A stretch of DNA of 64,000 bases from Chitinophaga sp. sic0106 (GTDB taxonomy: Bacteria; Bacteroidota; Bacteroidia; Chitinophagales; Chitinophagaceae), in the NCBI RefSeq assembly GCF_019219075.1, contig NZ_JAHUWJ010000027.1, positions 33,428 through 97,427 of the forward strand. The letters are read 5' to 3'. The translations under genes and the position numbers were made by a program. Shown here one piece after another: positions 55,080-63,879 of the stretch. Within the stretch, counting starts at the first letter, position 1. Every line of letters starts with the position of its first letter. The notes under the pieces were generated by a model. That model was not told where the DNA came from. It saw only the letters and a program-made list of their open reading frames with translations, and did not search any database.

Positions 55080-55322
55080 CGTTTTCGGGCGAATTGCCCG
55101 ACAGGCGGGCGATGCGCCCGAATATTTCATTTACTTTTCCGGTTCGAAGTGCCTCATTTTTGCGTGGCAGTGATATTTGAATTTTCCCCATATCTGAGTT
55201 GCGTTTTCCACTCATGTAGTGTGAAACATTCATTGCAAATATTATGCGTACTTCAAAGTTACTGGATAGCTTATTATTTTTCGGTGAGTTTTCCTAGTTA
55301 GAAAAAACATTAAATTAGAAAC

Positions 55323-56231
55323 ATGATACTGTACTCAAAACAAGGCAACTTGTTACAAATTATTAAAGAACATCCTTTTAGATTGGAAAAGGAAATTCAG
55401 GTACTATTTGAAGACAACCTTGCTAGCATCATGGGTTTGCAATTGGTGAAAAGCGAATGCACTATAAGAAATAAACGTATAGATACTTTGGCCTTTGATC
55501 CAGATACAAACGCTTTTGTAATTATTGAGTATAAAAGAGATAAAAGCCATAGTGTAGTGGATCAAGGGGTCTCATATCTGAATTTGATGCTGGAATACAA
55601 AGCTGATTTTATTATTGAATATAACGAGAACCTGAAACGAAGCCTAAAGCGCGATGATGTGGAATGGAGCCAAACCAGGGTTCTATTTGTATCTACTTCT
55701 TTTACAGATAACCAAAAACAGGCAACAAATTTCAAAGACCTTGCTATTGAATTATGGGAGATCAAACGATACGAAAATGGTGCTGTAATTATTGATAGCA
55801 TTAAAAAATCAGCAGCAGCACCAAGTATCAGGCAAATTGCCACACAAAGTGAAATTTTACAACAGGTTACCAAAGAGATCAAAGTATATACCGAAGAGGA
55901 TCACACAAGTAATAAATCTGATGAAGTAAAGGAATTATATGAAGCCTTTAAACACGCTATCCTTAATTTATCAGATAATATTGAACTAGTGCCCAAAAAA
56001 ACCTACATAGCTTTTAAGATCAAAAGCAATATCGTAGATATTGAGCTGCAAGCAAACTCTCTTAAACTATGGATCAATTTCAGGAAGGGACTATTAAATG
56101 ATTCGCTTAATATCATGCGCGATGTATCTACCTTAAAAGGTCATAACGGCAATGGCGACTATGAAATAACCATAAGAGATACTACACATTTAGAATATAT
56201 TATGAGCCTGATAAAACAAGCTATCAAATAA
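55323..56231 (+). CDS. PD-(D/E)XK nuclease-like protein with DUF5655-type C-terminus
   Basis: The 302-residue product has the catalytic pattern of NucS-like or restriction-type nucleases: Glu23, Asp54 (in R-I-D-T-L-A-F-D), Glu69 and Lys71 (I-I-E-Y-K-R), then D-Q-G-V-S-Y-L. A central helical part (about 130-190) and a C-terminal segment (about 195-302) with W-I-N-F-R-K-G and D-Y-E-I-T-I-R-D resemble DUF5655. Such proteins act in DNA defence or repair. It is the first gene of the island, in the orientation away from the tRNA. Its target and partner are unknown. Confidence 0.75.
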   Translation: MILYSKQGNLLQIIKEHPFRLEKEIQVLFEDNLASIMGLQLVKSECTIRNKRIDTLAFDPDTNAFVIIEYKRDKSHSVVDQGVSYLNLMLEYKADFIIEYNENLKRSLKRDDVEWSQTRVLFVSTSFTDNQKQATNFKDLAIELWEIKRYENGAVIIDSIKKSAAAPSIRQIATQSEILQQVTKEIKVYTEEDHTSNKSDEVKELYEAFKHAILNLSDNIELVPKKTYIAFKIKSNIVDIELQANSLKLWINFRKGLLNDSLNIMRDVSTLKGHNGNGDYEITIRDTTHLEYIMSLIKQAIK

Positions 56232-56577
56232 AATGTGACAAGAATTGAAAAAGTGAAGAATAGATGTTCTATCCTATTTCCGTCGATATACGTTCCCGTT
56301 CATTTTTAGGGAAAGGTCATATTGTTAACTTTGACAAAGTCCTCTCTTGTTTACAATAATCGGAACGCATTAAATAAAATTTACAAACAATTGTATTTAA
56401 ATAAAATCAGCAACAAATCGGTCCGAAACTTATTTCAGCACCTTCCAAATTATACTGAAGCCTTCGATTCATTGGATTTGGCGGCTTTTTTATTGTATTA
56501 AGTCCTGCTATACTTGTCACTTTATACAAGAGTTATTATCTTGAGATGCATGTTTGCCCTACATTATCAAGATCAAA
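56232..56577. other. Gene-free stretch between the two nuclease-like genes
   Basis: The 346 bases are A/T-rich, with no reading frame of merit and only weak inverted repeats. It presumably holds the promoter of the downstream nuclease gene; TAACTTTG near 56327 resembles a -7 box without a matching -33. Confidence 0.5.
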
Positions 56578-58128
56578 ATGGATGAAAATATACTTAGAGA
56601 TCTATTGGCTGCTAACCTCTCAGTGATTGATCCAACATTACAGTTAATCAGAATGGAATATCCCCTGCCTAATAGCATGGGTTCAAAAGGCTTTGTGGAT
56701 ATCCTTGCTAAAGATATTTACAACAATTATGTAATTATTGAGATCAAACGAAGTAAAACCAGCTCAAGGGAAACGCTTCAGCAGATTTATAAATATATCG
56801 GTCTGATCAAACAAAACTATCATGCCCGCGATAGCCAAATGCGTGCTATCATAGTTTCAACTGACTGGGAAGAATTATTTGTTCCGTTCATGGAGTTTAC
56901 TCGCCGTAATACATTTTCGTTAATTGGTTACAACGTATTTTTAAATGAAAACAACCGAACAATAAGGTTAGAAAAAGTTAATACTAATCAACAGCCTGAA
57001 AATAGAAGGCAATTGTGCAAGAGATATCTTATTGCATTCTTCACAACTCAAGAAAAAAGGGATGCCTATATAGATACATTAGCGGATAAGTCCATACATC
57101 TTGGCATCGAGGACTTTTTAATTGTTTCGATGCACGCGACCAGCATGCACAATAAATTCCATGAATTCGCCATTTGCTTTACCTTTAACAAACTGACAAA
57201 GGACGACTATCAGCGCATACTTGCTTATAAAAAAATAGCGCATGCGGAAGAAAATGAATTTGATGATACTGAAGACTATATCGATGATTCGGAGCAAACA
57301 TTACTGTGTGAACTGCCTGGTTCACCGCACTGCGATTTCAAGGAAGTAGTTGGTCCCAATTCACTGGAAGTAATGCTGTTGGCTGAAAACTGGGAGTTTA
57401 GCAAAATAGCCCGGTATGGATTTTTTAAAACGGACCCACGCATGACTGACGACATATTGCTGATTATGGAGCTTAAAGGCCTGGATGGCAACAGTCCTGG
57501 AAGATATATTAATTACGGTTCATCCATTCAACCTGACCGGATGCTGGAAGTTATCCAAAATTGTGTAAAACCTTTCGAAACAAGGGAGGAATGGGCACAA
57601 GGATTAATACAAGTATTGAAATGGATACAAGCAATATCAACCTCTTATGAATTTCTATTGAATGTTTTCTGCCCACCATCAGTGTTCAAAAACATTTGGC
57701 ATAGTATAAAAAATCAATCTAATCTCGTTTATCTCCCTTCTTTCAGGATCTTTGTCTTTTTAGAAAATGATACGCAACTTATTTTTGATGGGCGATTAAT
57801 GTGGACTTGTAAACCTGCTAGCTATGCCGGATTTGTTGAGTTTACTGGAGATAATAAGCGGACTTCTGCCAACAAAGCAATAGATATGCTATTATCGGGA
57901 AATTACGATAATCAGGTACTATCTCTTCTTAATCTTGAGTGGGTCACTGGCATGAAAATCATGAACGACCAAACTGTAATGAGTGAACATCTGATCTATT
58001 TTGATTCTAATAATAATATTAGAAAAAATAATACCCCATATTTAAATTTTGATAAGTGGACAGCACATCACACACAAATCGCCCGATATATCACTTATCT
58101 ATTTGATAGTCACATATCGAATATTTGA
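56578..58128 (+). CDS. PD-(D/E)XK nuclease-like protein with long unknown C-terminal part
   Basis: From the ATG at 56578 the product is 516 residues; a TTG eight codons upstream is possible. The N-terminal 80 residues carry a nuclease core: Asp41 (F-V-D-I-L-A-K), Glu55 and Lys57 (V-I-I-E-I-K-R), and Q-Q-I-Y-K-Y (about 68-73). The remaining 430 residues have no recognised domain; a Glu/Asp-rich stretch lies at about 228-243. It is the second nuclease of the island. Similar architecture is found in bacterial defence genes, but the target is unknown. Its stop lies about 20 bases before the fic remnant. Confidence 0.7.
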   Translation: MDENILRDLLAANLSVIDPTLQLIRMEYPLPNSMGSKGFVDILAKDIYNNYVIIEIKRSKTSSRETLQQIYKYIGLIKQNYHARDSQMRAIIVSTDWEELFVPFMEFTRRNTFSLIGYNVFLNENNRTIRLEKVNTNQQPENRRQLCKRYLIAFFTTQEKRDAYIDTLADKSIHLGIEDFLIVSMHATSMHNKFHEFAICFTFNKLTKDDYQRILAYKKIAHAEENEFDDTEDYIDDSEQTLLCELPGSPHCDFKEVVGPNSLEVMLLAENWEFSKIARYGFFKTDPRMTDDILLIMELKGLDGNSPGRYINYGSSIQPDRMLEVIQNCVKPFETREEWAQGLIQVLKWIQAISTSYEFLLNVFCPPSVFKNIWHSIKNQSNLVYLPSFRIFVFLENDTQLIFDGRLMWTCKPASYAGFVEFTGDNKRTSANKAIDMLLSGNYDNQVLSLLNLEWVTGMKIMNDQTVMSEHLIYFDSNNNIRKNNTPYLNFDKWTAHHTQIARYITYLFDSHISNI

Positions 58129-58149
58129 ATCCAATTAGGAGTTCTCATT

Positions 58150-58389
58150 TGGTAAATTATCTGCTTTATAGCGAACTTCCCAAGAAGTTTCTCTACTTGT
58201 TGATCGATTAATTTTGCTCCTTCAATACAAGTTGATGCCCCTATATGTTCAATTGTAGCGACACGCTTTAATGAAGTGAGATGTTCTGGGGCCAGTTCCC
58301 GTAAGGCGAGCTATGCACCTTTAAATTCGTCAATTTCTGAACAAGGATAGCACCTCGGCTATAATATTTATGGCTGCAGTCTTTGTCAT
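58150..58389 (-). pseudogene. Degraded fic remnant (5' end only)
   Basis: The region is clearly homologous to the first 75 or so codons of the intact fic gene (63331-63557): the minus strand opens with ATG at 58389 (M-T-K-T-A-A-I-N-I), but frameshifts and stops follow (for example after about 20 codons and at the K-G-A-stop equivalent of W-R-A-L). The rest of the gene is absent next to the preceding nuclease gene. It is a remnant of an older insertion of a related unit. Confidence 0.85.
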
Positions 58390-58610
58390 ATATACCCATA
58401 TAATTACCCGATTGCACGCAATTTAATCTTGCATTAACCTTATCAACTTAAAAATGGCAACCCCTTCGTAAATATTTCAGTGTTTTCCTCTTAATAAGTT
58501 CAATTCTAAGCCCCTCATTAAAAATATTCTCAATATATATTTAACCTCGTGAACTGGTAAATTTTCTCCAAATCAGAGTCAAACGGGTTCAAAACTTATC
58601 CCGTCCGCAA
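58150..58610. repeat. Degenerate copy of the fic 5' module
   Basis: This block and 63331-63843 are homologous along their whole length, including the non-coding sequence between fic and the CCGCAAAA junction. The copy is diverged and lacks one of the two operator repeats. It lies directly before a terminator at 58621-58650. Confidence 0.85.
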
Positions 58611-58620
58611 AATCTCGAAG

Positions 58621-58650
58621 AAACCCGCGCTAGTCGTGGGTTTTTCTTTT
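58621..58650 (+). terminator. Terminator at the inner island junction
   Basis: A 9-bp stem (AAACCCGCG with CGTGGGTTT, one G-T pair, 58621-58643) is followed by a T-rich tract to 58650. It sits 10 bases behind the CCGCAA junction, the same layout as behind tRNA-Ser. Confidence 0.75.
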
Positions 58651-58736
58651 ATGGTCGATTAGTTAGCTACAACAAACGAATGGGAAAGGTTACAGATTAG
58701 GAAGATACAAATTCTACATCCCCTCTTAGCGAAGGA

Positions 58737-59012
58737 TCAATAGCCAAAATGTTGGTTCAGTTCAAAATATCCGGTTCTGATCGGAATTTTGAAAATATCG
58801 GTAGAATACATTCCATTCCAGACACCAAGTAATTCATGCCTTTCTTCATCCTTGCTATCTATTATTCTCTGTAACTCCTTAACTAATTCCTTCTTTCCAG
58901 AAGCATTATAAAACTCAGTTTGAGTTCGACTGCTCCAATCAATAACAAAGTACCAAACTGCTTTATCTTTACTGTGAAACGGAAAATCTCCTGTGTAATT
59001 TCTAAATGGCAT
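58737..59012 (-). CDS. Small unknown protein of the Fic/primase-helicase operon
   Basis: The 91-residue soluble product (N-terminus M-P-F-R-N-Y-T-G-D-F) has an alpha/beta look with a basic helix (K-K-E-L-V-K-E-L-Q-R-I-I) and no motif I recognise. It is the last gene of the minus-strand group, 85 bases after the primase-helicase gene, and may act with it. It is the only unassigned member of the intact island unit. Confidence 0.55.
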   Translation of the reverse strand: MPFRNYTGDFPFHSKDKAVWYFVIDWSSRTQTEFYNASGKKELVKELQRIIDSKDEERHELLGVWNGMYSTDIFKIPIRTGYFELNQHFGY

Positions 59013-59097
59013 AAATACTATATTTTTCTTTTAAGTTATACAGTTACCTTCCAGGATTCAAACCGCCTTGTAACTGTTTTTGGGCAAATGATAATGG

Positions 59098-62000
59098 TCA
59101 TATAATTCTTTCCTCCAACTGTCCCTTCCATAAAACAAATCCTTTTTTTGGATCGGAATAATCATGGAATATTCTACTAAAATCGGGATGGTCTTTCTTT
59201 AGATATTCCTGTTTGCCAGTATTCCTGATCTCTTGCAGTATTCCCTCTATCATCCCAATTGCCTGACGTAATGCTTCTTTTGTTTTGCTAACGTGCCAAA
59301 TGTAAGTTGCCTCATGACTATCCAATGTTTCCCACACAAGATGATACTTTTCATTCCCCATAATTAAAAAAATAAACGAAAGCGGCTGTAAAATAAAACG
59401 GATCTTTAGGATAGATGCCTCGTGCTGTGTAGAAAGGTACTTTAATTGTAAATAGTGTTTGCTTTTTTTAACATTGAGAATATCGTTCAGCAAATCCTTA
59501 TCAGATTTGAAAAAACTGGTTACGGGCTTATTATTAATGGCCATTAGCTCTTCCATTGTGGCCATAAACTTATTATTACTTAGTGCGCCGTGAGTTGTCA
59601 GAATCCCCTTTCTGACAAATTCAAATCTCACACTTTCTACTATATTGCTATTTATCTTATCAATATCATCAGATGTGGCTGCCGTGGATGTAAAACCGGA
59701 TTTATCAAATTTTATCCATACGGTTATTGCAAATGTTTTCTTTTTAAGTACTTTGATAAAATAATCTTTTAATACCTCAAATTCAGGTCTTATGTCATTG
59801 TTCTCAATCTCAAAATCTAAAGATTTATTAAGCTCTTCTATAAAATAGGAAAAGGACACAAAGCCATTACCAAACTTTATTTTATTAAAAGGAAGCTTTA
59901 ATAGTTTTGAAATAGATTTACCCATATCTTCTTTATCAGGAAACTCCATTTTCTTACTGTGGCCCTGTACCATAGTAGGCTTCAATTGTACGGACCTCAA
60001 TAGATGGTCAGAACTAATTGACCGGAATTTAATCTTTTCAATTCCCAATAGATCCAAACTGAGCTGCATTTCAGTTAATGGATTTTGTTCAGCCTGATAA
60101 TTTAATATTTCAGCAAATATTACTTCATCCACCTCATTATAATTCAATATCCTTATTCTCCAGGCAACATCTTTCTTAAATTGTTTAATTTCAAATGGGA
60201 GGTCTAAAATGGAAATTGGTAATGCATTATTTTTTTGATCCAGATAAACTTTATCTCCATCAAATAAAAGGAGCAATTCATCGTGTTGTTGCAATTGCCC
60301 TGCCTTTTGTAATTTGCGATAGTACTTATTTCTCTGTTTAAATAGCTTCTCCAGGTATTCAATTTTAATATCCCGGTAATCATATATAATGGGAGAAGTG
60401 CTGCTACGCTGAACACGTCCTATGTATTGAATTAGTTTACCTTCAAATGCAAAAGGAAATGCAAGAAAGAGACAGTCCAGATTATCTATATCTATTCCTT
60501 CTCCTATGAATTGTCCGGTAGCAATCAGTATTTGAAACTCCCCTGAAGTAATCTGCTTCATCTTTGATTTTCGCAATTGCTCACTATCATCGCCAGATAA
60601 GGCTATTATCTCAAATTGTTGTTTAAGAAATTGACAAAGTGTATCAATATGGCTTTTCCTTTCTGTAAGAATCAATCCTCTTCTTCCTGCTCTAACTTCC
60701 TTTTTAATATCATTGACTATAAGATTATTCCTTGTTGAATCATGGATGAGAATCTGGGATAGAGATTCAAACTTATCTGTTTTATAATCAAATGGGACAT
60801 ACAATTCTGTGTCCCGGATCTTTATTGAGAGATTATTGTGTATCCCTTTTTCATAGCTATTCGATTTTATTTCATGTATAACATCTCCGATGAAAGAGAA
60901 TATTAATTGTTCATCTCTATTCTTTCTAAATGGTGTGGCCGTCAGCCCATATAGATAAAATGAATTGAATCTTTTAATTGTATCCCGAAACGTTTTAGCT
61001 GGAATGTGATGACATTCATCAATTATGATCGTTCCATAAGCTTGAAAAATTGGGTCATTCTCACTTATTACCTCCAAACTTTGCATCATTGCAACAGTTA
61101 TTAGTAAGCCTTCTTTCTTTTCCCCGCTCACAATTTTACCAATCAAATGCCTTGGAATTCCCATAAACACTTGTATTCTTTCCATCCATTGATCAAACAA
61201 TTGTTTGCGATGCACTATAATCAGAGCAGGTTGCTTTTTGTTTGCGATAATGGATAGCGCAATCACTGTTTTTCCAGTTCCCGGTGGGGCCACGATTATG
61301 CCAAAATCCTTTTTTGCAGTTATTTCAACCGCTGCTTCCTGATAATCGTACAATATTATTTTTGAAGAGATCTTTACATCGGCATATTTTCTTCTATTAT
61401 CCTTTAGTTCATAGGGAATACTTTCTTGTATACAATAGCGTAGTAATTGGCCGATGAATCCTCTGGGAATAATAATGCTATCTCCCCTCTCTTCTAAAAT
61501 TTTAAAATAAGCCTCCGTTCCATAAATGGGTTTTCCCATTTTCTTTTTGATCAGGTAATCAGTATTGATAAAATTGAGGTTATCTCTCAAAAATCTAATT
61601 AATTGGGTAGACAATTGAGATCGGCTCAGAGAAATAATATTACTTAAACCTATATCAAGATGATCCCTTTCGGATACAATATTTACAGAAGAATCTGATT
61701 GCTGTATAGTATTATTAAAAAGTTGATTATAAATTATCTCCAGGCTTTCAGTAGCTATTTTTGAGATAGTACCCAGAAACTCCCATTGATTTTCAAACGG
61801 TACTAAATTCACAGGGTCTATAAAGCAGGAGTTGCCTTTTTCAACAGCTTGCTGTTGAAGAGGTAATGCAATTAAGTTTCCTAAACCCATGCCACTATGA
61901 TAATCCTGATTTGGAAATATTCTGTCAAAGCTGGGCTTCTTGTCAAATATAGAAATAACACCCGCCAGCTCAAGCAGATATTTAACAATTTTTCTGCTTT

Positions 62001-62445
62001 TGTAAGCTGCATAAGGGTTAGTAAAAAATATCCAAACATGCCCGCCATTTCCTGATCTGGATCGTTCTAATGAAGCCGGTATCTTGTGTTGTTTACATTG
62101 TGTCAGGAATTTCCGGCATTCATCATCCCATCCCTGCTCATCAAAATCAACTGCTACAAACCAAGAAGTATTATTATCTAGTAAAGGATATATACCAGTT
62201 ACCTGCTCTCCCGCTAAATGTTTAACAAACTCTTTTGTAGTAAGGGGCAATAATGTTTTGTCCTTAAAATTCGAGAATGTGCCTCCTTTCTTTTTATGCG
62301 TCTTATATGCTTCCCAATCCATTTGATAGGAAGGCATATAGCCGCTCCTACCATCCTTTTCCCATCTAACTGCAAAAGCATCCTCCTTTGCTTTAAAAAG
62401 GGACTGGAATAGTGCTAATTTTTCTTCCGTTATTTCAAAAGACAT
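59098..62445 (-). CDS. AEP primase-superfamily 2 helicase fusion of TOTE conflict-system type
   Basis: The 1115-residue product starts with an archaeo-eukaryotic-primase-like domain (about 1-250). Its catalytic motifs are visible: V-A-V-D-F-D-E (Asp100 and Asp102) and S-G-N-G-G-H-V-W (His136). A superfamily 2 helicase follows: Walker A A-P-P-G-T-G-K-T (about 383-392), D-E-C-H box (about 475), Y-G-L-T-A-T-P-F, and the helicase C motif with E-G-I-D-I-D and Q-Y-I-G-R-V-Q-R. The C-terminal 350 residues are unassigned. Such fusions are known from TOTE-type conflict systems thought to act against invasive DNA. It lies 65 bases after fic, so the two probably share a transcript. Confidence 0.85.
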   Translation of the reverse strand: MSFEITEEKLALFQSLFKAKEDAFAVRWEKDGRSGYMPSYQMDWEAYKTHKKKGGTFSNFKDKTLLPLTTKEFVKHLAGEQVTGIYPLLDNNTSWFVAVDFDEQGWDDECRKFLTQCKQHKIPASLERSRSGNGGHVWIFFTNPYAAYKSRKIVKYLLELAGVISIFDKKPSFDRIFPNQDYHSGMGLGNLIALPLQQQAVEKGNSCFIDPVNLVPFENQWEFLGTISKIATESLEIIYNQLFNNTIQQSDSSVNIVSERDHLDIGLSNIISLSRSQLSTQLIRFLRDNLNFINTDYLIKKKMGKPIYGTEAYFKILEERGDSIIIPRGFIGQLLRYCIQESIPYELKDNRRKYADVKISSKIILYDYQEAAVEITAKKDFGIIVAPPGTGKTVIALSIIANKKQPALIIVHRKQLFDQWMERIQVFMGIPRHLIGKIVSGEKKEGLLITVAMMQSLEVISENDPIFQAYGTIIIDECHHIPAKTFRDTIKRFNSFYLYGLTATPFRKNRDEQLIFSFIGDVIHEIKSNSYEKGIHNNLSIKIRDTELYVPFDYKTDKFESLSQILIHDSTRNNLIVNDIKKEVRAGRRGLILTERKSHIDTLCQFLKQQFEIIALSGDDSEQLRKSKMKQITSGEFQILIATGQFIGEGIDIDNLDCLFLAFPFAFEGKLIQYIGRVQRSSTSPIIYDYRDIKIEYLEKLFKQRNKYYRKLQKAGQLQQHDELLLLFDGDKVYLDQKNNALPISILDLPFEIKQFKKDVAWRIRILNYNEVDEVIFAEILNYQAEQNPLTEMQLSLDLLGIEKIKFRSISSDHLLRSVQLKPTMVQGHSKKMEFPDKEDMGKSISKLLKLPFNKIKFGNGFVSFSYFIEELNKSLDFEIENNDIRPEFEVLKDYFIKVLKKKTFAITVWIKFDKSGFTSTAATSDDIDKINSNIVESVRFEFVRKGILTTHGALSNNKFMATMEELMAINNKPVTSFFKSDKDLLNDILNVKKSKHYLQLKYLSTQHEASILKIRFILQPLSFIFLIMGNEKYHLVWETLDSHEATYIWHVSKTKEALRQAIGMIEGILQEIRNTGKQEYLKKDHPDFSRIFHDYSDPKKGFVLWKGQLEERII

Positions 62446-62510
62446 TATACACGGCCTGATAAGTTTAGAAATGTTGATAGCTTGTTTATCGCGGATAGGC
62501 GGAATTCACT

Positions 62511-63557
62511 TTACATGGAATACCAGGAACCACGTCCAGCGCCATGTTGTTGTAGATGCTTAGCAGAAACGAGGCTTTCCAGGTGTTTTTTTACAGTATT
62601 CCTATTGGCCTTTGTTAAAACAACAATTTCACTGATTGTGACACGGCCTCTTGATTTCGCCAGTTCAAGTATTTCTATAGATAATTCTGGTAGCTGTCCT
62701 AAAAGAAGTTTTTCCCGTTCAATTTTAATCTCCAGTCGGGCTTTCTGCTGCTGTAGGGCACGTAGAAAAAATAAAATCCAAGGCATCCAGTCTGGATTTT
62801 CGGTCTTTAACGTGCCTTGTGTTCTCCTTAAAGCAAGGTAATACCCTTCTTTACTCTGCTCAATAACAGCTTCCAGAGAGCTATATGGCACGTATGCATA
62901 CCCCGCCCGTAATAGAAGAACTGTTGTTAGAATACGCGATAACCGGCCATTACCATCCTGAAATGGATGGATAGCAAGAAAAACTACGATAAAAATACAT
63001 ATTATTAAAAGCGGATGAAGTTCTTTCGTTTCAATAGCATTAACAGTCCAGCTAACAAGTTCCTGCATGCGTAATTGCGTATCAAAAGGGCTGGCGGTCT
63101 CGAACACAATACCCAGGCTTTTACCATCCTGATCAAAAGCTTCAACGTGATTCGGTGATTTTTTGTAATTCCCCCGATGCCAATTGTCTTTGGAACTATG
63201 CTTTAATAATTCCCGGTGAAGTTGCTGAATGTAACCTTCAGTTAACGGGATATATGTGTAATTTTCAAAAATAAGGTTCATTACATCTGCATATCCGGCA
63301 ACTTCTTCTTCATCGCGAGATGTAAATTGCTTTATAGCTAAGTTCCCAAGGAGTTTTTCTACTTGTTGATCGGTTAATTTCGCTCCTTCAATACGAGTTG
63401 ATGACCCTATGCTTTCAATTGTAGCAACCCGCTTTAATGAAGTAAGATGCTCTGGTGCTAGTTGCCCTAAGGCGCGCCATGCACCTTTAAATTCGTCAAT
63501 TTCTGAAATCAGGGAGAGCACCTCGGCGGTGATATTTATGGTTGCAGTCTTTATCAT
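62511..63557 (-). CDS. Fic family protein with inhibitory helix and C-terminal winged-helix domain
   Basis: Fic enzymes transfer AMP or other nucleotide moieties from NTPs to target proteins. The 348-residue product has the N-terminal inhibitory motif S/T-x-x-x-E-G (S53-T-R-I-E57-G58), which blocks the active site until released. The catalytic H-P-F-Q-D-G-N-G-R-L-S-R lies at about residues 197-208, and a C-terminal winged-helix-like domain at about 290-348 (E-L-A-K-S-R-G-R-V-T-I-S-E-I-V-V-L-T-K-A-N-R-N-T-V type). The tandem operators upstream suggest self-regulation by this domain. It heads the operon with the primase-helicase. Confidence 0.9.
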   Translation of the reverse strand: MIKTATINITAEVLSLISEIDEFKGAWRALGQLAPEHLTSLKRVATIESIGSSTRIEGAKLTDQQVEKLLGNLAIKQFTSRDEEEVAGYADVMNLIFENYTYIPLTEGYIQQLHRELLKHSSKDNWHRGNYKKSPNHVEAFDQDGKSLGIVFETASPFDTQLRMQELVSWTVNAIETKELHPLLIICIFIVVFLAIHPFQDGNGRLSRILTTVLLLRAGYAYVPYSSLEAVIEQSKEGYYLALRRTQGTLKTENPDWMPWILFFLRALQQQKARLEIKIEREKLLLGQLPELSIEILELAKSRGRVTISEIVVLTKANRNTVKKHLESLVSAKHLQQHGAGRGSWYSM

Positions 63558-63560
63558 ATA

Positions 63561-63642
63561 TACCCGTAAAATTACCCAATTATACCCAATTATTTACGAA
63601 TCAGCCTTAAATACCCACAAAATTACCCAATTATACCCAATT
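63561..63642 (-). promoter_or_regulatory. Tandem 31-base operator candidates upstream of fic
   Basis: Two 31-base direct repeats (63561-63591 and 63612-63642) differ at only two positions and contain the sub-unit TTACCCAATTA/TACCCAATT twice each. They lie between the fic start codon and a -7 box that is itself part of the distal copy, which fits repression by a DNA-binding protein, most simply the winged-helix domain of Fic. Confidence 0.7.
63618..63625 (-). promoter_or_regulatory. -7 box of the fic promoter inside the operator
   Basis: Read on the minus strand the bases are TAATTTTG, matching TAnnTTTG. The box lies in the distal operator copy and would give a leader of about 50 bases that contains the proximal copy. 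A proper TTG -33 is not visible. The same place in the proximal copy is TAATTTTA and does not fit. Confidence 0.5.
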
Positions 63643-63845
63643 TTAATTTATGCTAAGTCTAAGTCTCTCAACTTAAAAAAGGGTAACATTCAGAAAACAT
63701 CTCATGTGTTTTCCTCTTTACAAGTTCAACTCAAACTTATGTATTGGAAATGTTTTCAGTAAATAGCTGGTCTCATAAACTGGTGGATTTTATCCAAATC
63801 CGGGGCAAAAAGGTTCGAACATTGTCCCCTCCACCCCGCAAAATG

Positions 63846-63879
63846 AAATGAGATCATCTACTTGATGATCTCATTTTTT
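63846..63879 (+). terminator. Terminator at the right island junction
   Basis: A perfect 13-bp stem (63846-63858 with 63864-63876, loop TACTT) is followed by a run of six T up to 63879. The intron begins directly behind it. Confidence 0.85.

Larger units (their letters stand above)
63331..63843. repeat. Intact copy of the fic 5' module
   Basis: This is the well-preserved counterpart of 58150-58610. It contains the fic start, the operator pair, about 200 bases of non-coding DNA, and an end that resembles a tRNA 3' part (G-G-T-T-C-G-A-A-C, then C-C-G-C-A-A-A-A), although it does not form a full tRNA. Confidence 0.85.
55038..63879. mobile_element. AT-rich defence-like island behind tRNA-Ser, no integrase
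   Basis: Between the tRNA 3' end and the intron the DNA is visibly richer in A and T than its left flank and carries nuclease-like, Fic and primase-helicase genes. Three junctions share the pattern CCGCA(A) followed by an intrinsic terminator (55035-55079, 58605-58650, 63836-63879). I infer two stacked insertions: 55038-58610 and 58611-63843. No integrase or transposase gene is visible. Confidence 0.6.

Noticed and set aside
54907..55233. Minus-strand frame across tRNA-Ser that might be an integrase fragment
   Set aside because: Its lower part is antisense to the tRNA and terminator, and the remainder shows no tyrosine-recombinase motif.
58129..58400. Short functional fic-like gene
   Set aside because: Frameshifts and in-frame stops appear within about 20 codons and the catalytic half is missing.
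58580..58610. Second and third tRNA genes at the CCGCAAAA junctions (also near 63810-63843)
   Set aside because: Only T-arm-like and acceptor-end-like bases are present; no anticodon stem or 5' acceptor strand can be folded.
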